DNA of 64,000 nucleotides from an uncultured Clostridia bacterium (GCA_944327465.1 CALVHH010000002.1:1-64000), one strand, 5' to 3'. Counted from the stretch's first letter, positions 47,701 to 56,869 are shown. The notes: generated from the sequence alone by a model not told the origin. Program-made: numbers and translations.

Positions 47701-48363
47701 CGAGTACAGCTCGCGGTATTTGCGGGCGTTTTCGGCTGCCTTGGCGAGGGGATTGAGCTGGCGCTCGACTTCCTGCATCCTCTGCACGAACACGAAGAGA
47801 TTGTCGCGGGCGGCGGAAAGTTTTCTTTCGGCGTCTGCCTTTCTGTCCTTGAAAACTATTATGCCCGTCGCCTCTTCGAATATGGAGCGGCGCTCTTCGG
47901 GGCGGGAGTTCATTATCTGCGCTATCCTGCCCTGACCGATTATTGAATAGCCCTCCTTTGCCGCGCCGGCGCCGTGCAGAAGCGCCGTGAGCACCTTCAT
48001 CCTCGAGGGCTGGCGGTTTAAAATATATTCGCTTTCGCCGTCGCGGTACAGCCTTCTGGTCATCTCTACCTCGTCGCAGTCGATATCGAAGATGCGGTTG
48101 GTGTTGTCGAACGTAAGGGTGACTTCGCAAAAGGACATCTTTTTGCGCTTTTCGGTGCCCGAAAATATGACGTCCATCATCTGCGTGCCGCGCATCTGCT
48201 TTGCCGACTGTTCGCCGAGCACCCAGCGTATGGCGTCGGCGACGTTGCTCTTGCCGCAGCCGTTGGGACCGACTATGCAGGTGACGCCGTCGGAGAGGGT
48301 TATTTCGGTCGGGTCTGCAAAGGATTTGAACCCGACGAGTTTTATTGATTTGAATTGAATCAT
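44764..48363 (-). CDS. smc: Chromosome segregation protein SMC
   Basis: A 1199-residue condensin ATPase. Walker A GPNGCGKSN lies at 32-40. Two long coiled coils flank the hinge (about 510-650, with GYAIDLVAYDKKYE and TLDGDVISTTGSMTGGS). The C-terminal head has the signature LSGGEQALTAIAILFAI and Walker B PFCVLDEIEAALDEAN. SMC dimers with ScpAB organise and segregate the chromosome. Length matches Firmicutes SMC. It belongs to the conserved rnc-smc-ftsY order, about 80 bases after rnc. Confidence 0.97.
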   Translation of the reverse strand: MIQFKSIKLVGFKSFADPTEITLSDGVTCIVGPNGCGKSNVADAIRWVLGEQSAKQMRGTQMMDVIFSGTEKRKKMSFCEVTLTFDNTNRIFDIDCDEVEMTRRLYRDGESEYILNRQPSRMKVLTALLHGAGAAKEGYSIIGQGRIAQIMNSRPEERRSIFEEATGIIVFKDRKADAERKLSAARDNLFVFVQRMQEVERQLNPLAKAAENARKYRELYSSLRHHEVNTYIYRHDTAEGERNRINAKIADCTAQIEKLAEQSSALLNEYDECRALLSSADDKLKQLNDKRVSYSVGIAQTSGESKVFKEKANAVKQKLTQARDDITYSTKRIGDIDREIKRTRDYAEKNTARIANLSSVCERLRAEISALSAEITNYENMTDEHRKKVMDAFKDLSDIKESMGSLSAKKEFINERIAEIDEAISRIKGEHASLKDEYAAALSEQQRLNALLGNENELVANADSEVAKAEGKLQELVSEIYSLRAAIDSLGQSLTTQQALRDRFEGYIYSVKRLMSDARSNPSLGARIMGLIADVVSTKKEYETAIETAFGGAMQNVITATREDAQTLILYLKNNRAGQVTFLPVDALRPRYENDQIRSARREEGAIGYAIDLVAYDKKYENVIHNLLGNTLICDDIRSATAIAKKYPRAFKIVTLDGDVISTTGSMTGGSRRENSANLLANERNLKEIEESISQKRAALARAEAKKEEAELARTNAVQARENLRERLQSAGNELAACNQRSSGLLQSVTDKEGEYSAYCQTRRALEGKLHELDDQFSSTSEGASTLSEQSDRASSEMDDMSVKYEKLVEERSAKVEKLNSCQIESASLQTAVKGNEDTVARLTEERAQLISKVSSLQDVLPEMQAQFDDFTQKAARAALSQDDKAELDRVLAEIASLEDTKRTLNERTEKVNADRLRTYDESEKCKEKLHAAELNLQKIDSDLENLQARISEEYDLDYESCLQYKEEGYDISGSANAIANYKRQLTMLGAVNPNAVEEYEEVSARYNKMCQDKADLEKGIEDLTLALNDIRDEMLRIFNKGFETINENFKRTFKELFGGGRAELQLDYTDCDDPLNAGVEIIASPPGKKLSKISLLSGGEQALTAIAILFAIIAMRPMPFCVLDEIEAALDEANVGRYARYLKKFAEKTQFIVITHRKPTMENADVLFGVTMEEKGVSKIVSVKLSEVETKLGGDTIS

Positions 48364-48442
48364 GTAGCTCCTTGATTATACCGCGCCCGTGATGCGGCGC
48401 ACGGCAGGTGCGGTGAAGTTTTGCGACGGGAACGATGACCGC

Positions 48443-49069
48443 CTATTCGCCGAACAGCGCGGCGTAAGCCGCCGCAGCGGCGGCGCGGCGGGCGAGCGCG
48501 GTGTTTGCGCCCCTGCCGTAAAAGGTGCGCCCCGCGGCGAGCACGGTCACCACGAAGTCATGTTCGCCGTCCCTGCCCTCATCCAGCCCCTGGCTGTAGA
48601 CGGGCAGCGGCATGCCGCGACCCTGCAGAGCTTCCTGCAGGCAGGCGATGTAGTCGCGCTCGCGGCGGGAAAAATCGAGCGTGCGGTATATGAAGTCCTT
48701 TGCCGCCGCCATGCCGCCGTCGAGGTATATTGCCGCGACGACCGCCTCGTAGGCGGAAGGGATCGCCTTTTTATTGTTGAATGCGCCCTTGGGCTTTATG
48801 AGCGCGGCATCCAGACCGAGCGCAAGCGAAACTTCGGCGAGCGCCCTGTCGTTGACGACCGACTTCTTGCGGGAAGTTATGCCGCCTTCGTCCAGCCCGT
48901 CGCGAAAGAACTTTTCGGCGGCGACAAAGCCTATGAGCGAATCGCCGAGGCATTCGAGGCTTTCGTTGTTGAAGTGCTCGTCGGCGCCCTTTAAAGTGAG
49001 TGCGCGGCGCAAAAGGGATGCGTCGGAAAAATTATAGCCCAGCGCCCTTTCGACGTCACTTGTCGTCAT
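48443..49069 (-). CDS. rnc: Ribonuclease III
   Basis: A 208-residue double-strand-specific RNase, slightly shorter than the usual 225-250. The catalytic signature NESLECLGDSLIGFVAAE (about 36-53) and the second acidic motif EAVVAAIYLDGG (about 108-119) are present. A C-terminal dsRNA-binding domain (about 140-208) follows, with a shortened end. It processes rRNA and other structured RNAs. It overlaps the end of plsX by 14 bases. Confidence 0.95.
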   Translation of the reverse strand: MTTSDVERALGYNFSDASLLRRALTLKGADEHFNNESLECLGDSLIGFVAAEKFFRDGLDEGGITSRKKSVVNDRALAEVSLALGLDAALIKPKGAFNNKKAIPSAYEAVVAAIYLDGGMAAAKDFIYRTLDFSRRERDYIACLQEALQGRGMPLPVYSQGLDEGRDGEHDFVVTVLAAGRTFYGRGANTALARRAAAAAAYAALFGE

Positions 49070-50090
49070 TATCTATGACCGAGGACAGGTCTGCCTGCTC
49101 GATAAGGCTTTCGACCTTTTGTATGAGCCCCGAGCGGTAGAGCTGCGCCGCCTTGTGCACGGCGTTGCAGATGGATATCGCCGAAGACGAGCCGTGGTTT
49201 TTGACGACGACCTTTTTTACGCCCAGCAGCATTGCTCCGCCGGCGGCTTCGAAGTCGAGGTCGGCGCGCATGCGGTTTATCGCCTTTTTGCAAAGCAGTG
49301 CGCCTATCTTGGAGCGCGTATCCGCCATGAGCTGCTTTTTCATCGTCTTCAATATCATCTTGGCGGTGCCTTCCATGGTCTTTAAGGCGATGTTGCCCGA
49401 AAAACCGTCGGAGACGACTACGTCGATATCGGCGGTGTTTATGTCTCTGCCTTCAATATTGCCGACGAAGTTTATGCCCTTCATCTGCTTTAAGTACTTG
49501 TATGCCTGCTGGTGCACGGGATCGCCCTTGTGCTCTTCGGTGCCGTTGTTCAAAAGCCCGACTTTGGGCTGTTTTACGCCCAGACCGACGGTGGAGTACG
49601 CGCTGCCCATAAGCGCGAACTGGCAGAGCATGGAGGGCTTGCACTCGGCATTGGCACCGCAGTCGCACAGCACGACCATTTTGCCGTTGACATTGGGCAC
49701 CGCGGGTGTGAGCGCGGGGCGCTTTATGCCGCGTATCCTGCCCAGAATGAGCTGTCCGCCGACTATGGTGGCGCCAGTGGAGCCCGCCGTGACGAGCGCA
49801 GCGACGTCATCCTGCTTTTTGAGCATCCAGAACGCCTGCATGAGCGAGGAGTTCTTCTTTTTGACCGCCTCGGTGGGGATGTCGTTCATGTCGATGACGT
49901 CGGGGCAGTCGACTATCTCCAGCCTGTCGGCAGGATAGCTGAGCCCGCCAAGACAGCTTTCGAGCTTGTCCTTTTGCCCGGTGAGGATGATATAGAGCTC
50001 TTTATCCTCGTTCAATGCCCTCGCGACGCCCGCACAGGTGCTGGCGGGGGCGTTGTCGCCGCCCATTCCGTCGACTATAATTTTATCCAT
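49056..50090 (-). CDS. plsX: Phosphate acyltransferase PlsX
   Basis: A 344-residue enzyme that makes acyl-phosphate from acyl-ACP for phospholipid synthesis. MGGDNAPASTCAGVARAL, the SLMQAFWMLK segment and ALVTAGSTGATIVGG are family hallmarks, as are DCGANAECKPSML and GTEEHKGDPVHQQAY. Length is standard. It is the first gene of the plsX-rnc-smc-ftsY run. It has no acpP gene between it and rnc, which is often found there. Confidence 0.97.
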   Translation of the reverse strand: MDKIIVDGMGGDNAPASTCAGVARALNEDKELYIILTGQKDKLESCLGGLSYPADRLEIVDCPDVIDMNDIPTEAVKKKNSSLMQAFWMLKKQDDVAALVTAGSTGATIVGGQLILGRIRGIKRPALTPAVPNVNGKMVVLCDCGANAECKPSMLCQFALMGSAYSTVGLGVKQPKVGLLNNGTEEHKGDPVHQQAYKYLKQMKGINFVGNIEGRDINTADIDVVVSDGFSGNIALKTMEGTAKMILKTMKKQLMADTRSKIGALLCKKAINRMRADLDFEAAGGAMLLGVKKVVVKNHGSSSAISICNAVHKAAQLYRSGLIQKVESLIEQADLSSVIDNDDK

Positions 50091-50196
50091 ATATGTTCCC
50101 CTTTGATTTCTTTTTGAGCGTATGCGGCACGCAAAATACGTGCCCTTATATGATTATATCATATAAAATCACAAAAGACAATTAAATTGCGGTGCA

Positions 50197-51453
50197 TTAT
50201 AGACAGCCGCCGGCTACGGAAGGACGGCGGATGACGTTGGGCGAGGCGGCGTACCTATCGCGGCGGACGAGCCTGGTAGTGCGCACCCCGCCGCGCACTT
50301 CAACGAGATAGCCGCAGCTTTCGGTGCCCGGAGACCCGCGGGAGATGACGCATTCTTCCTCCCCGCCCTCTTCGACGACGTCCGCGGGCTGGGGAATGGT
50401 GCCCGTGACGACCGATCTGAACGAGCGTTCGACGCCGTCGCCAAGCCCGTACACCGAACATGTGAGCCTGCCGCCCGAAGCGCTCATGCGGATATATACG
50501 GGCGTGGGGCGGGTATTTACAAACCTGAGGTCGCAGCGTGTGCCGCTGACCATTGCATCGCGTGAGGCTTCGACATAGCCCACCCTGAGCGAGTGAGGGT
50601 GATATTCGGTCAGCCGCAACCCCGAAAGCAGCGCGGCGTTGTAGAGCGTGGTGGAGACCTGGCACACCCCTCCCCCCACGCCTTCAACGAACCTGCCTTC
50701 GGAAATTATCTTTGCCGCGGCGAAGCCGTTGGCAGCCGTGCGCTCGCCCACGGTGCGGTTGAAGGAAAATTCTTCGCCCGAGGCGAGCACCGTGCCGTTT
50801 ATTTTTGAGGCGGCAAGGGCGATGTTTGCCGAGCGCGGTGCGTTGGAAGGGTCGTATACGGTGGAAAAAGAGTACATGAGCGACGTTTCACGTTTTACGC
50901 CGCACATCGACTTTTTTCGCGCAACGGGCGCAACGCGGACAGTCACCTCGCCGAAGCCGCCGTTGAGCGAGCCGTCGATATCGGCGAGCAGCGCGGCGCG
51001 GTCTGCGACAGCGCCGTCGCCGCCGTCAAAATAGGTGAACGGTTCGCCCGAGGCGTTGAACACGGCGTAAGGTTCGACGGGAGCGCGGTCGATGCGGGCG
51101 CAGACCGAATCGACTATCTCCCGGGCGCCGTTCAAATAGATGTGCACAGACGAGCGATAGCTGCCCCGGCGGGATATGCCGCCGACGAGCTCGGTAAGGT
51201 CGTCGGCAAAGTTGAATTCGGGATACCTGAACACCAGCCGCTCGCCGCCCGCGCACACCACAAGCCGCTGCGAGCGCAAAAAGTCTGCCCTGCTGCGGCG
51301 CACGGCGGCGACTGCCGCCGTGCGCGACATGCCGCCGACGGACACGCCGTCGATATAAGTTCCGCGGGGAAGCGCGCCGAAAAAACCCTCCGAAAATAAA
51401 AGGGCACCCACGGCGAGCGTGAGTACCGCAAGTGCTTTAAAAAATCTCTTCAA
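50197..51453 (-). CDS. VanW-family exported protein
   Basis: A 418-residue protein with an N-terminal membrane anchor (about 5-25). The first half is a peptidoglycan-binding-like 'PG_binding_4' region (GTYIDGVSVGGMSRTAAVAA), and residues about 215-350 are the VanW domain (SGEEFSFNRTVGERTAANGF, GVGGGVCQVSTTLYNAALLS, YHPHSLRVGY). The C-terminal part (about 360-418) resembles a G5-type strand region. Role in the cell wall is presumed but unknown. It follows the PHP gene with a four-base overlap. Confidence 0.85.
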   Translation of the reverse strand: MKRFFKALAVLTLAVGALLFSEGFFGALPRGTYIDGVSVGGMSRTAAVAAVRRSRADFLRSQRLVVCAGGERLVFRYPEFNFADDLTELVGGISRRGSYRSSVHIYLNGAREIVDSVCARIDRAPVEPYAVFNASGEPFTYFDGGDGAVADRAALLADIDGSLNGGFGEVTVRVAPVARKKSMCGVKRETSLMYSFSTVYDPSNAPRSANIALAASKINGTVLASGEEFSFNRTVGERTAANGFAAAKIISEGRFVEGVGGGVCQVSTTLYNAALLSGLRLTEYHPHSLRVGYVEASRDAMVSGTRCDLRFVNTRPTPVYIRMSASGGRLTCSVYGLGDGVERSFRSVVTGTIPQPADVVEEGGEEECVISRGSPGTESCGYLVEVRGGVRTTRLVRRDRYAASPNVIRRPSVAGGCL

Positions 51454-52280
51454 AATGTCTTAAGCGCGTCGATGAGCGCCTCGTCGGGGTAAAATACGGG
51501 GCTGCCCACTGAGCGCGAACCGCCCTGATAGTGGGTATCCGAACCGCCGGTGACGAGCAGCGAATACTTGCGCGCCATCTCCTTGTAGTAAGCCGTCTCC
51601 CCATCAGTATGCCCCGAATACACGGCTTCTATGCCGCCGAGACCGATGGAGCGCAGCCCTGCTATGAGCTCTTCCTTTACGGCGCCGTCCAGCGCTATGC
51701 GCCCGGGGTGAGCGAGCGACGATATACCGCCGCAGTCCGCAGTCAGTTTTACCGCCTCTTCGGGCGTCAGCCTGCCCACGCGGGAGTGCGCGAACTTGCC
51801 TTCGGCTATATACGAAAGGTAGAATTCCCCCGCGCTCTTTGCGTAGCCCAGCCTTGCCGCGGCGCGGCAGATGAACATGGAGTGCACGGGCGTGCCCTGC
51901 ACGGTACGCTCTTTGAGCACTTCGTCCAACGGCACGCGGATGCCGCGGCATTCGAGCTTTTTCAAGGTGTCCTCGCAGCGGGCGTAGGAGCCTTCGACCG
52001 CCGACTTGTAATATTTTACGAAGGCAGGGCAGTTTTTATCTATGCCGTAGCCCAGAATGTGCACTTTGACTTGGGCGTAGGCAGAAAATTCAATGCCGTC
52101 GACGGCGCGTATGCCCGCCTCCGCGGCGAGAGCATGCACCTCGGCAGAGGCGCCCATAGTGTCGTGGTCGGTGACGCACATCAGCCCCAGCCCCGCACGC
52201 TTTGCCGCGGCGACGGCTTCGGCGGGCGACTGCCTGCCGTCGGAATAGTATGTGTGTATGTGCATATCGGCACGAATCAT
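51450..52280 (-). CDS. PHP-domain phosphoesterase
   Basis: A 276-residue metal-dependent hydrolase. The first motif ADMHIHTYYSDGR gives two His and an Asp, MCVTDHDTMGA the next His/Asp, and GISSLAHPGRI and TGGSDTHYQGGS the remaining ligands. This is the subgroup acting on 3',5'-nucleoside bisphosphates or small oligonucleotide-derived phosphates. It overlaps recF by four bases and vanW by four, so the three form one transcript. Confidence 0.87.
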   Translation of the reverse strand: MIRADMHIHTYYSDGRQSPAEAVAAAKRAGLGLMCVTDHDTMGASAEVHALAAEAGIRAVDGIEFSAYAQVKVHILGYGIDKNCPAFVKYYKSAVEGSYARCEDTLKKLECRGIRVPLDEVLKERTVQGTPVHSMFICRAAARLGYAKSAGEFYLSYIAEGKFAHSRVGRLTPEEAVKLTADCGGISSLAHPGRIALDGAVKEELIAGLRSIGLGGIEAVYSGHTDGETAYYKEMARKYSLLVTGGSDTHYQGGSRSVGSPVFYPDEALIDALKTF

Positions 52281-53362
52281 CTCTTTATGGCTCCCCCTTC
52301 TATCCTTATCCTCTTTGCCTCCCTGCCCGTCAGCACGCGCTCGGCGTGCGTGCAGGTGAGTATGGTCTGCAGACCTTCGGTGCGGGCGACGAGCTTTTTA
52401 CGGCGGGAGAGGTCGAGTTCGGAGAGCACGTCGTCCAAAATGAGCACGGGATATTCGCCGCTGAACTGACAGAATATTTCCACTTCGGCAAGTTTTATGG
52501 CGAGCGCCGCGGTGCGCGTCTGCCCCTGCGAGGCATAGGTCTTGGCGTCCTCGCCGTCTATCTTTATTTCAACGTCGTCGCGGTGGGGACCTGTGGAGGT
52601 GAACCCCAGGCGGACGTCGCGTTCACAGCTCTCCCTGAGCTCTTCGAACAGCCTGTCCTTTATGTCCTGTTCGCTGCCGGCATACTTTTTTTGGGGAGCG
52701 ACGGCGAGCTCCTCCCTGCCGTCAGTGAGAAAGGCGTGCGCCTCGGCGGCGAGGGGCGCCAGGCGGCGGATGTAGTCTGTCCTGCGGTACGCAACGGCGG
52801 CTGCATATGCGCACAGCTGTTCATCCCAGACGGGCAGCGTTTCAAAGACGAGCGAAGTGTCCCTGTCCTTTAAGAGGTTGTTGCGCTGCTCGAGTATGCG
52901 GTTGTAGCGCGAAAGCGCCGTGTAGTATGGTCTTGACAGCTGCGACAGAGATATATTCAGAAACCTGCGCCGCTCGTCGGGACCGTCCTGGATGAGGCGC
53001 AGCTCCTGCGGGGAAAAGAATACGGCGTAGAGATTGCCCAAAAGGTCGGCGTTGCGCACTATCCTGTTGCCGTTGACGCTGAGCTCCCTGCCGTTTTCGC
53101 GTATGCGAGCCGAAAGGCATATGTCGCCGTACCTGCCGCCGCAGACCGAAGATATTTCGGCTTCGGGACAGCCGTATTTTATGAGCTGCCTGTCCCTGCG
53201 GGCGCGTGGCGAAGTGCCTGTGCAGAGGTAAAACACCGCCTCGGCGCAGTTGGTCTTGCCCTGCGCGTTCCTGCCCGTGAGCACGTTGAGCCCGGAGCAG
53301 AATTCGAACTGCTCCGAGGAATAATTTCTGAAATTTTTTAACACTAAATTTTTTATGCGCAT
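52277..53362 (-). CDS. recF: DNA replication/repair protein RecF
   Basis: A 361-residue SMC-like ATPase from the ATG at 53362 (MRIKNLVLKNFRNY); longer upstream frames add AT-rich residues that are not RecF-like. Walker A is GRNAQGKTN (about 31-39), GQTRTAALAIKLAEVEIF holds the signature region, and PVLILDDVLSELD is Walker B. RecF helps load RecA at gaps. It is read divergently from dnaA with about 112 bases between, instead of following dnaN in a dnaA-dnaN-recF line. Confidence 0.95.
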   Translation of the reverse strand: MRIKNLVLKNFRNYSSEQFEFCSGLNVLTGRNAQGKTNCAEAVFYLCTGTSPRARRDRQLIKYGCPEAEISSVCGGRYGDICLSARIRENGRELSVNGNRIVRNADLLGNLYAVFFSPQELRLIQDGPDERRRFLNISLSQLSRPYYTALSRYNRILEQRNNLLKDRDTSLVFETLPVWDEQLCAYAAAVAYRRTDYIRRLAPLAAEAHAFLTDGREELAVAPQKKYAGSEQDIKDRLFEELRESCERDVRLGFTSTGPHRDDVEIKIDGEDAKTYASQGQTRTAALAIKLAEVEIFCQFSGEYPVLILDDVLSELDLSRRKKLVARTEGLQTILTCTHAERVLTGREAKRIRIEGGAIKR

Positions 53363-53474
53363 TTTATGGACAAAAACACTGTACTTTAAAGGTGAATTGT
53401 AATATAATGTTAGAAAATTACCTATACATTGTACCACAAAACATTTAAAAACACAAAGGGAATTTATTGAAATT
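53363..53474. promoter_or_regulatory. Divergent recF/dnaA control region
   Basis: This AT-rich 112-base gap holds TATAAT (53403-53408) for the plus strand with a weak -35, and AAAGGGA before the dnaA ATG. No sequence close to the DnaA box (TTATCCACA) is seen, so I do not call an origin here. Confidence 0.45.
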
Positions 53475-54824
53475 ATGGCAGACAGCACCAACTTTGACTT
53501 TATTTACGACCCCATAAAGGAAAAAATGCGCGAGACTGTGAGCCACATCTCCTACATAACCTATATAGACAAGCTCAAGCCCGTGGACGTGGACGGGCGC
53601 TATATCGTGCTGCAGACCCCCAACGAGAACTTTGCCCAGTACATAACGGGCACCCTCGCCGAAAAGATGCGCGAAGCCATAATAAAGGCAGACGTGGGCG
53701 TTTCGGACTTCAGGCTGGTTGTGGAAGGCAGCGAAGAGTACGCCTATAACCCGCCCGCCGAGGAGAGCTATTCGCCGCCTTCGAACCTCGACAAAAAGTA
53801 CACGTTCGATTCGTTCGTGGTGGGAAAGAACAACGAGTTCGTGTATGCAGCGGCGCTCAACGTCGCCGAAGACCCCGCAGGCACCTACAACCCGCTGTTC
53901 ATCTACGGCGGCACAGGGCTGGGCAAGACGCACCTGATGCAGGCGATAGCCAACAAGATACTCGCCGAAAAGCCCAATATGAAGGTAATTTACGTTACCT
54001 GCGAACAGTTCGTAAACGAAATAATAGACACCATGTTCACGAGCCGCGGACCCGAAGCGCGCGACCGCGGAAACAAGCTGAGGCAGTATTACCGCTCGGC
54101 AGATATACTTATAATAGACGACATTCAGTTCATCGCCAACAAAAAGGCAGTGCAGGAAGAATTCTTCCACACCTTCAACGAGCTCGTATCCAAGGGCAAG
54201 CAGATAGTTATATCTTCCGACCAGCCTCCCAAGGAGCTGACCGCGCTCGAAGAGCGGCTGAGGACGCGTTTTTCGGGCGGGCTGGTGTTCGACATACTGC
54301 CCCCCAACTTCGAGACAAAGATCGCCATATTGAAGCGCAAGGCGTTTGAAAAGAAGTGCATAGTCCCCGACGAAGTGCTGACTTTTCTGGCGCAGGATTC
54401 GGGCGACGACGTGAGGACGCTCGAAGGCAGGCTGACAAAGGTCATTTTTGCAAGCAAGCTGCACGAAGCGCCCATAACCGTGACGCTGGCAGCCAACGCG
54501 CTGAACGAGGCGGTGAGCGAGGACGGCAAGGAGGAGATAACGCCCGATTCGATCATAAACGCCGTGTGCTCGTACTACAACGTATCCAAGGGCGACCTCG
54601 TGGGCAAGTGCAAAAAAAAGGAGCTCGTCCAGCCCAGGCAGATATGCTGCTACCTGATGTGCGAGCTGCTGTCGCTGCCGCTGATGTCCATAGGCAAGGC
54701 GCTGGGCAACCGCAACCACACCACCATACTGTATTCGCGCAACAAGGTGGACGAAATGAAGTCTGTCAACGACCGCATCGCCAAAGACATAGACGACATT
54801 AAAAATATAGTGCTTAAAAAATAA
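53475..54824 (+). CDS. dnaA: Chromosomal replication initiator DnaA
   Basis: A 449-residue initiator. Domain I is at 1-85, a short linker follows, and the AAA+ domain starts at KKYTFDSFVVGKNNEF. Walker A is GGTGLGKTH (about 153-161) and Walker B ILIIDDIQF. The C-terminal DNA-binding helix-turn-helix has ISIGKALGNRNHTTI in the form MSIGKALGNRNHTTILYS. It binds DnaA boxes and opens the origin. Length is standard. It precedes mnmG by about 80 bases. Confidence 0.97.
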   Translation: MADSTNFDFIYDPIKEKMRETVSHISYITYIDKLKPVDVDGRYIVLQTPNENFAQYITGTLAEKMREAIIKADVGVSDFRLVVEGSEEYAYNPPAEESYSPPSNLDKKYTFDSFVVGKNNEFVYAAALNVAEDPAGTYNPLFIYGGTGLGKTHLMQAIANKILAEKPNMKVIYVTCEQFVNEIIDTMFTSRGPEARDRGNKLRQYYRSADILIIDDIQFIANKKAVQEEFFHTFNELVSKGKQIVISSDQPPKELTALEERLRTRFSGGLVFDILPPNFETKIAILKRKAFEKKCIVPDEVLTFLAQDSGDDVRTLEGRLTKVIFASKLHEAPITVTLAANALNEAVSEDGKEEITPDSIINAVCSYYNVSKGDLVGKCKKKELVQPRQICCYLMCELLSLPLMSIGKALGNRNHTTILYSRNKVDEMKSVNDRIAKDIDDIKNIVLKK

Positions 54825-54905
54825 ATTGCAGGCGGCAAAGCCGCCTGCGCCGCGCAGAAGCGCACTTGCATGACCGCGACCCGCAAGGGTCGCATTTATA
54901 TAGCT

Positions 54906-56771
54906 ATGGTAACATTCACCGAGGGACAATTCGATATCGTCGTAGTAGGAGCGGGTCATGCCGGCTGCGAGGCGGCGCTCGCCGCGGCGCGGACGGGACT
55001 TAAGACGGCTATGCTGACGCTCAATCTTGACAGCATAGCCTTTATGGCGTGCAACCCTTCGATAGGCGGCACGGCAAAGGGGCATCTGGTGCGTGAAATA
55101 GACGCGCTGGGCGGCGAGATGGGCATCAACGCCGACGAGACCGCCATGCAGTTCAAAATGCTCAACGTGGGCAAGGGCGCGGCGGTGCAGTCGCTGAGGT
55201 GCCAGAACGACAAGAACGCCTATCACCGCCGCATGAAATATGTGTTGGAGCACACCGATAACCTGCGCATAGTGCAGGGCGAAGCGGCTAAAATACTAGT
55301 AGAAGACGGCGCAGTATGCGGCGTTGAAACGACCTACGGCGGTGTGTTTTACTGCCGCGCCGCCGTACTGGCGACGGGCGTTTACCTCAACGCGCAGACC
55401 ATAACGGGCGAAGTTATAAAAGACAGCGGTCCCAACGGGTTCGCCCCCGCCACCGCGCTCACCAAAAACCTCATAGAGCTGGGATTCAACGTGCGACGGT
55501 TCAAGACGGGCACGCCCGCGAGGATAGACTTCCGCACAATAGATATTGAAAAGTGCGGCGTGCAGGAGGGCGATGAGGACGTTTACCCCTTTTCGTTCAT
55601 GCACGACGAGCTGCCCAAAGAGCAGTCGCGCTGCTACCTGACTTACACGAACGCGGCGACGCACGGCATAATACTTGAAAACCTTGACCGCTCACCCCTT
55701 TACAACGGCACGATAGACAGCACGGGACCGAGATACTGCCCTTCGATAGAGACCAAGGTGGTTCGCTTTGCCGACAAGGAGAGGCACCAGATATTTATAG
55801 AGCCCGAGGGCGCCGACACGCTGGAAGCCTATATACAGGGCATGTCCTCCTCCCTCCCCCACGACATCCAAAGTGATATGTACCGTTCGGTAGCGGGGCT
55901 GGAGCACTGCGACATAATGCGTTACGCCTATGCGATAGAGTACGACTGCATAGACACGCTGGACGTATATCCCACGCTTGAATTCAAAAAGGTCAAGGGG
56001 TTGTACACGGCGGGGCAGATAAACGGCACTTCGGGCTACGAAGAGGCTGCGGCGCAGGGATTGATGGCGGGGCTGAACGCTTCGTTAAAGCTGCGCGGCA
56101 TGCAGCCGCTCGTTCTCGGGCGGGACGAGGCGTATATAGGCGTACTTATAGACGACCTTGTGACAAAGGGCACCGAAGAGCCCTACCGCATGATGACCAG
56201 CCGCGCCGAATACCGCATCGAGCTGAGGCAGGACAACGCCGATATGAGGCTGACGCAGAAGGGCTACGACTGCGGGCTGGTGAGCGAGGAGAGATACAAA
56301 AGGTTCAAAGAGCGCAGCGCGCAGCTTGAGCGTGCCAAAGAGACGCTGAACGAACGGCTTTCGGCGGCGCAGAGCGACGGCATACTGACCGCGCACGGCA
56401 TGGAGAGCGCGGGCAAGCCGCTGTCGCCCGCCGACCTTATCAGGCGGGGGATCTCCGCGGAGGACGTCTGCCGCGAGGCGGGAATACTTAAAGACATGCC
56501 GCGCCCGGTGCTGGAGAGCGCGGGCACGGAGATAAAGTACGAAGGCTATTTAAAGAAGGGGCGCGAACAGATAGCGCGGGCGCGAAAGCTTGAAGACAGG
56601 CTGCTGCCCGACGACATGGACTACGCCGCAATAGAGGGGCTGAGGCTGGAGGCGCGCGAAAAGCTTGCAAAGGTACGCCCCCGCTCGCTCGGTCAGGCAG
56701 GAAGAATTTCGGGCGTAAATCCCGCCGACATAGCCGTGCTGATGATATACCTTACACTCAAAAGACAATGA
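54906..56771 (+). CDS. mnmG: tRNA uridine-5-carboxymethylaminomethyl modification enzyme MnmG
   Basis: A 621-residue FAD enzyme from the ATG at 54906 (MVTFTEGQFDIVVVGAGHAG); an ATG at 54870 would add 12 residues that do not belong to the family. The FAD motif GAGHAGCEAALAAARTG, MACNPSIGGTAKGHLVREID, QTITGEVIKDSGPNG-type strand and the C-terminal VSEERYKRFKER / SGVNPADIAVL are standard. With MnmE it modifies the wobble uridine of tRNAs. No clear ribosome site is visible. A 21-base hairpin (54828-54848) lies between dnaA and this gene. Confidence 0.95.
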   Translation: MVTFTEGQFDIVVVGAGHAGCEAALAAARTGLKTAMLTLNLDSIAFMACNPSIGGTAKGHLVREIDALGGEMGINADETAMQFKMLNVGKGAAVQSLRCQNDKNAYHRRMKYVLEHTDNLRIVQGEAAKILVEDGAVCGVETTYGGVFYCRAAVLATGVYLNAQTITGEVIKDSGPNGFAPATALTKNLIELGFNVRRFKTGTPARIDFRTIDIEKCGVQEGDEDVYPFSFMHDELPKEQSRCYLTYTNAATHGIILENLDRSPLYNGTIDSTGPRYCPSIETKVVRFADKERHQIFIEPEGADTLEAYIQGMSSSLPHDIQSDMYRSVAGLEHCDIMRYAYAIEYDCIDTLDVYPTLEFKKVKGLYTAGQINGTSGYEEAAAQGLMAGLNASLKLRGMQPLVLGRDEAYIGVLIDDLVTKGTEEPYRMMTSRAEYRIELRQDNADMRLTQKGYDCGLVSEERYKRFKERSAQLERAKETLNERLSAAQSDGILTAHGMESAGKPLSPADLIRRGISAEDVCREAGILKDMPRPVLESAGTEIKYEGYLKKGREQIARARKLEDRLLPDDMDYAAIEGLRLEAREKLAKVRPRSLGQAGRISGVNPADIAVLMIYLTLKRQ

Positions 56772-56785
56772 ATATAGCAAAAAAA

Positions 56786-56811
56786 CCGCGCAGACGTTTG
56801 CGCGGTTTTTT
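56786..56811 (+). terminator. mnmG terminator
   Basis: CCGCGCA (56786-56792) pairs with TGCGCGG (56799-56805) and is followed by TTTTTT. A-rich bases before it make a second U tract on the minus strand. Confidence 0.9.
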
Positions 56812-56869
56812 GCCATGATGCGACAAACAAAGTCAGCAAACATTGCGCGTCGTGCCTTAAAATTATGGC

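Noticed and set aside
53363-53474. Replication origin
   Set aside because: No DnaA boxes or DUE-like 13-mers could be recognised, despite the dnaA neighbour.
53445-55253. Long open frame of about 602 codons antisense to dnaA and mnmG
   Set aside because: No domain and unusual composition; sense-strand genes are unmistakable.
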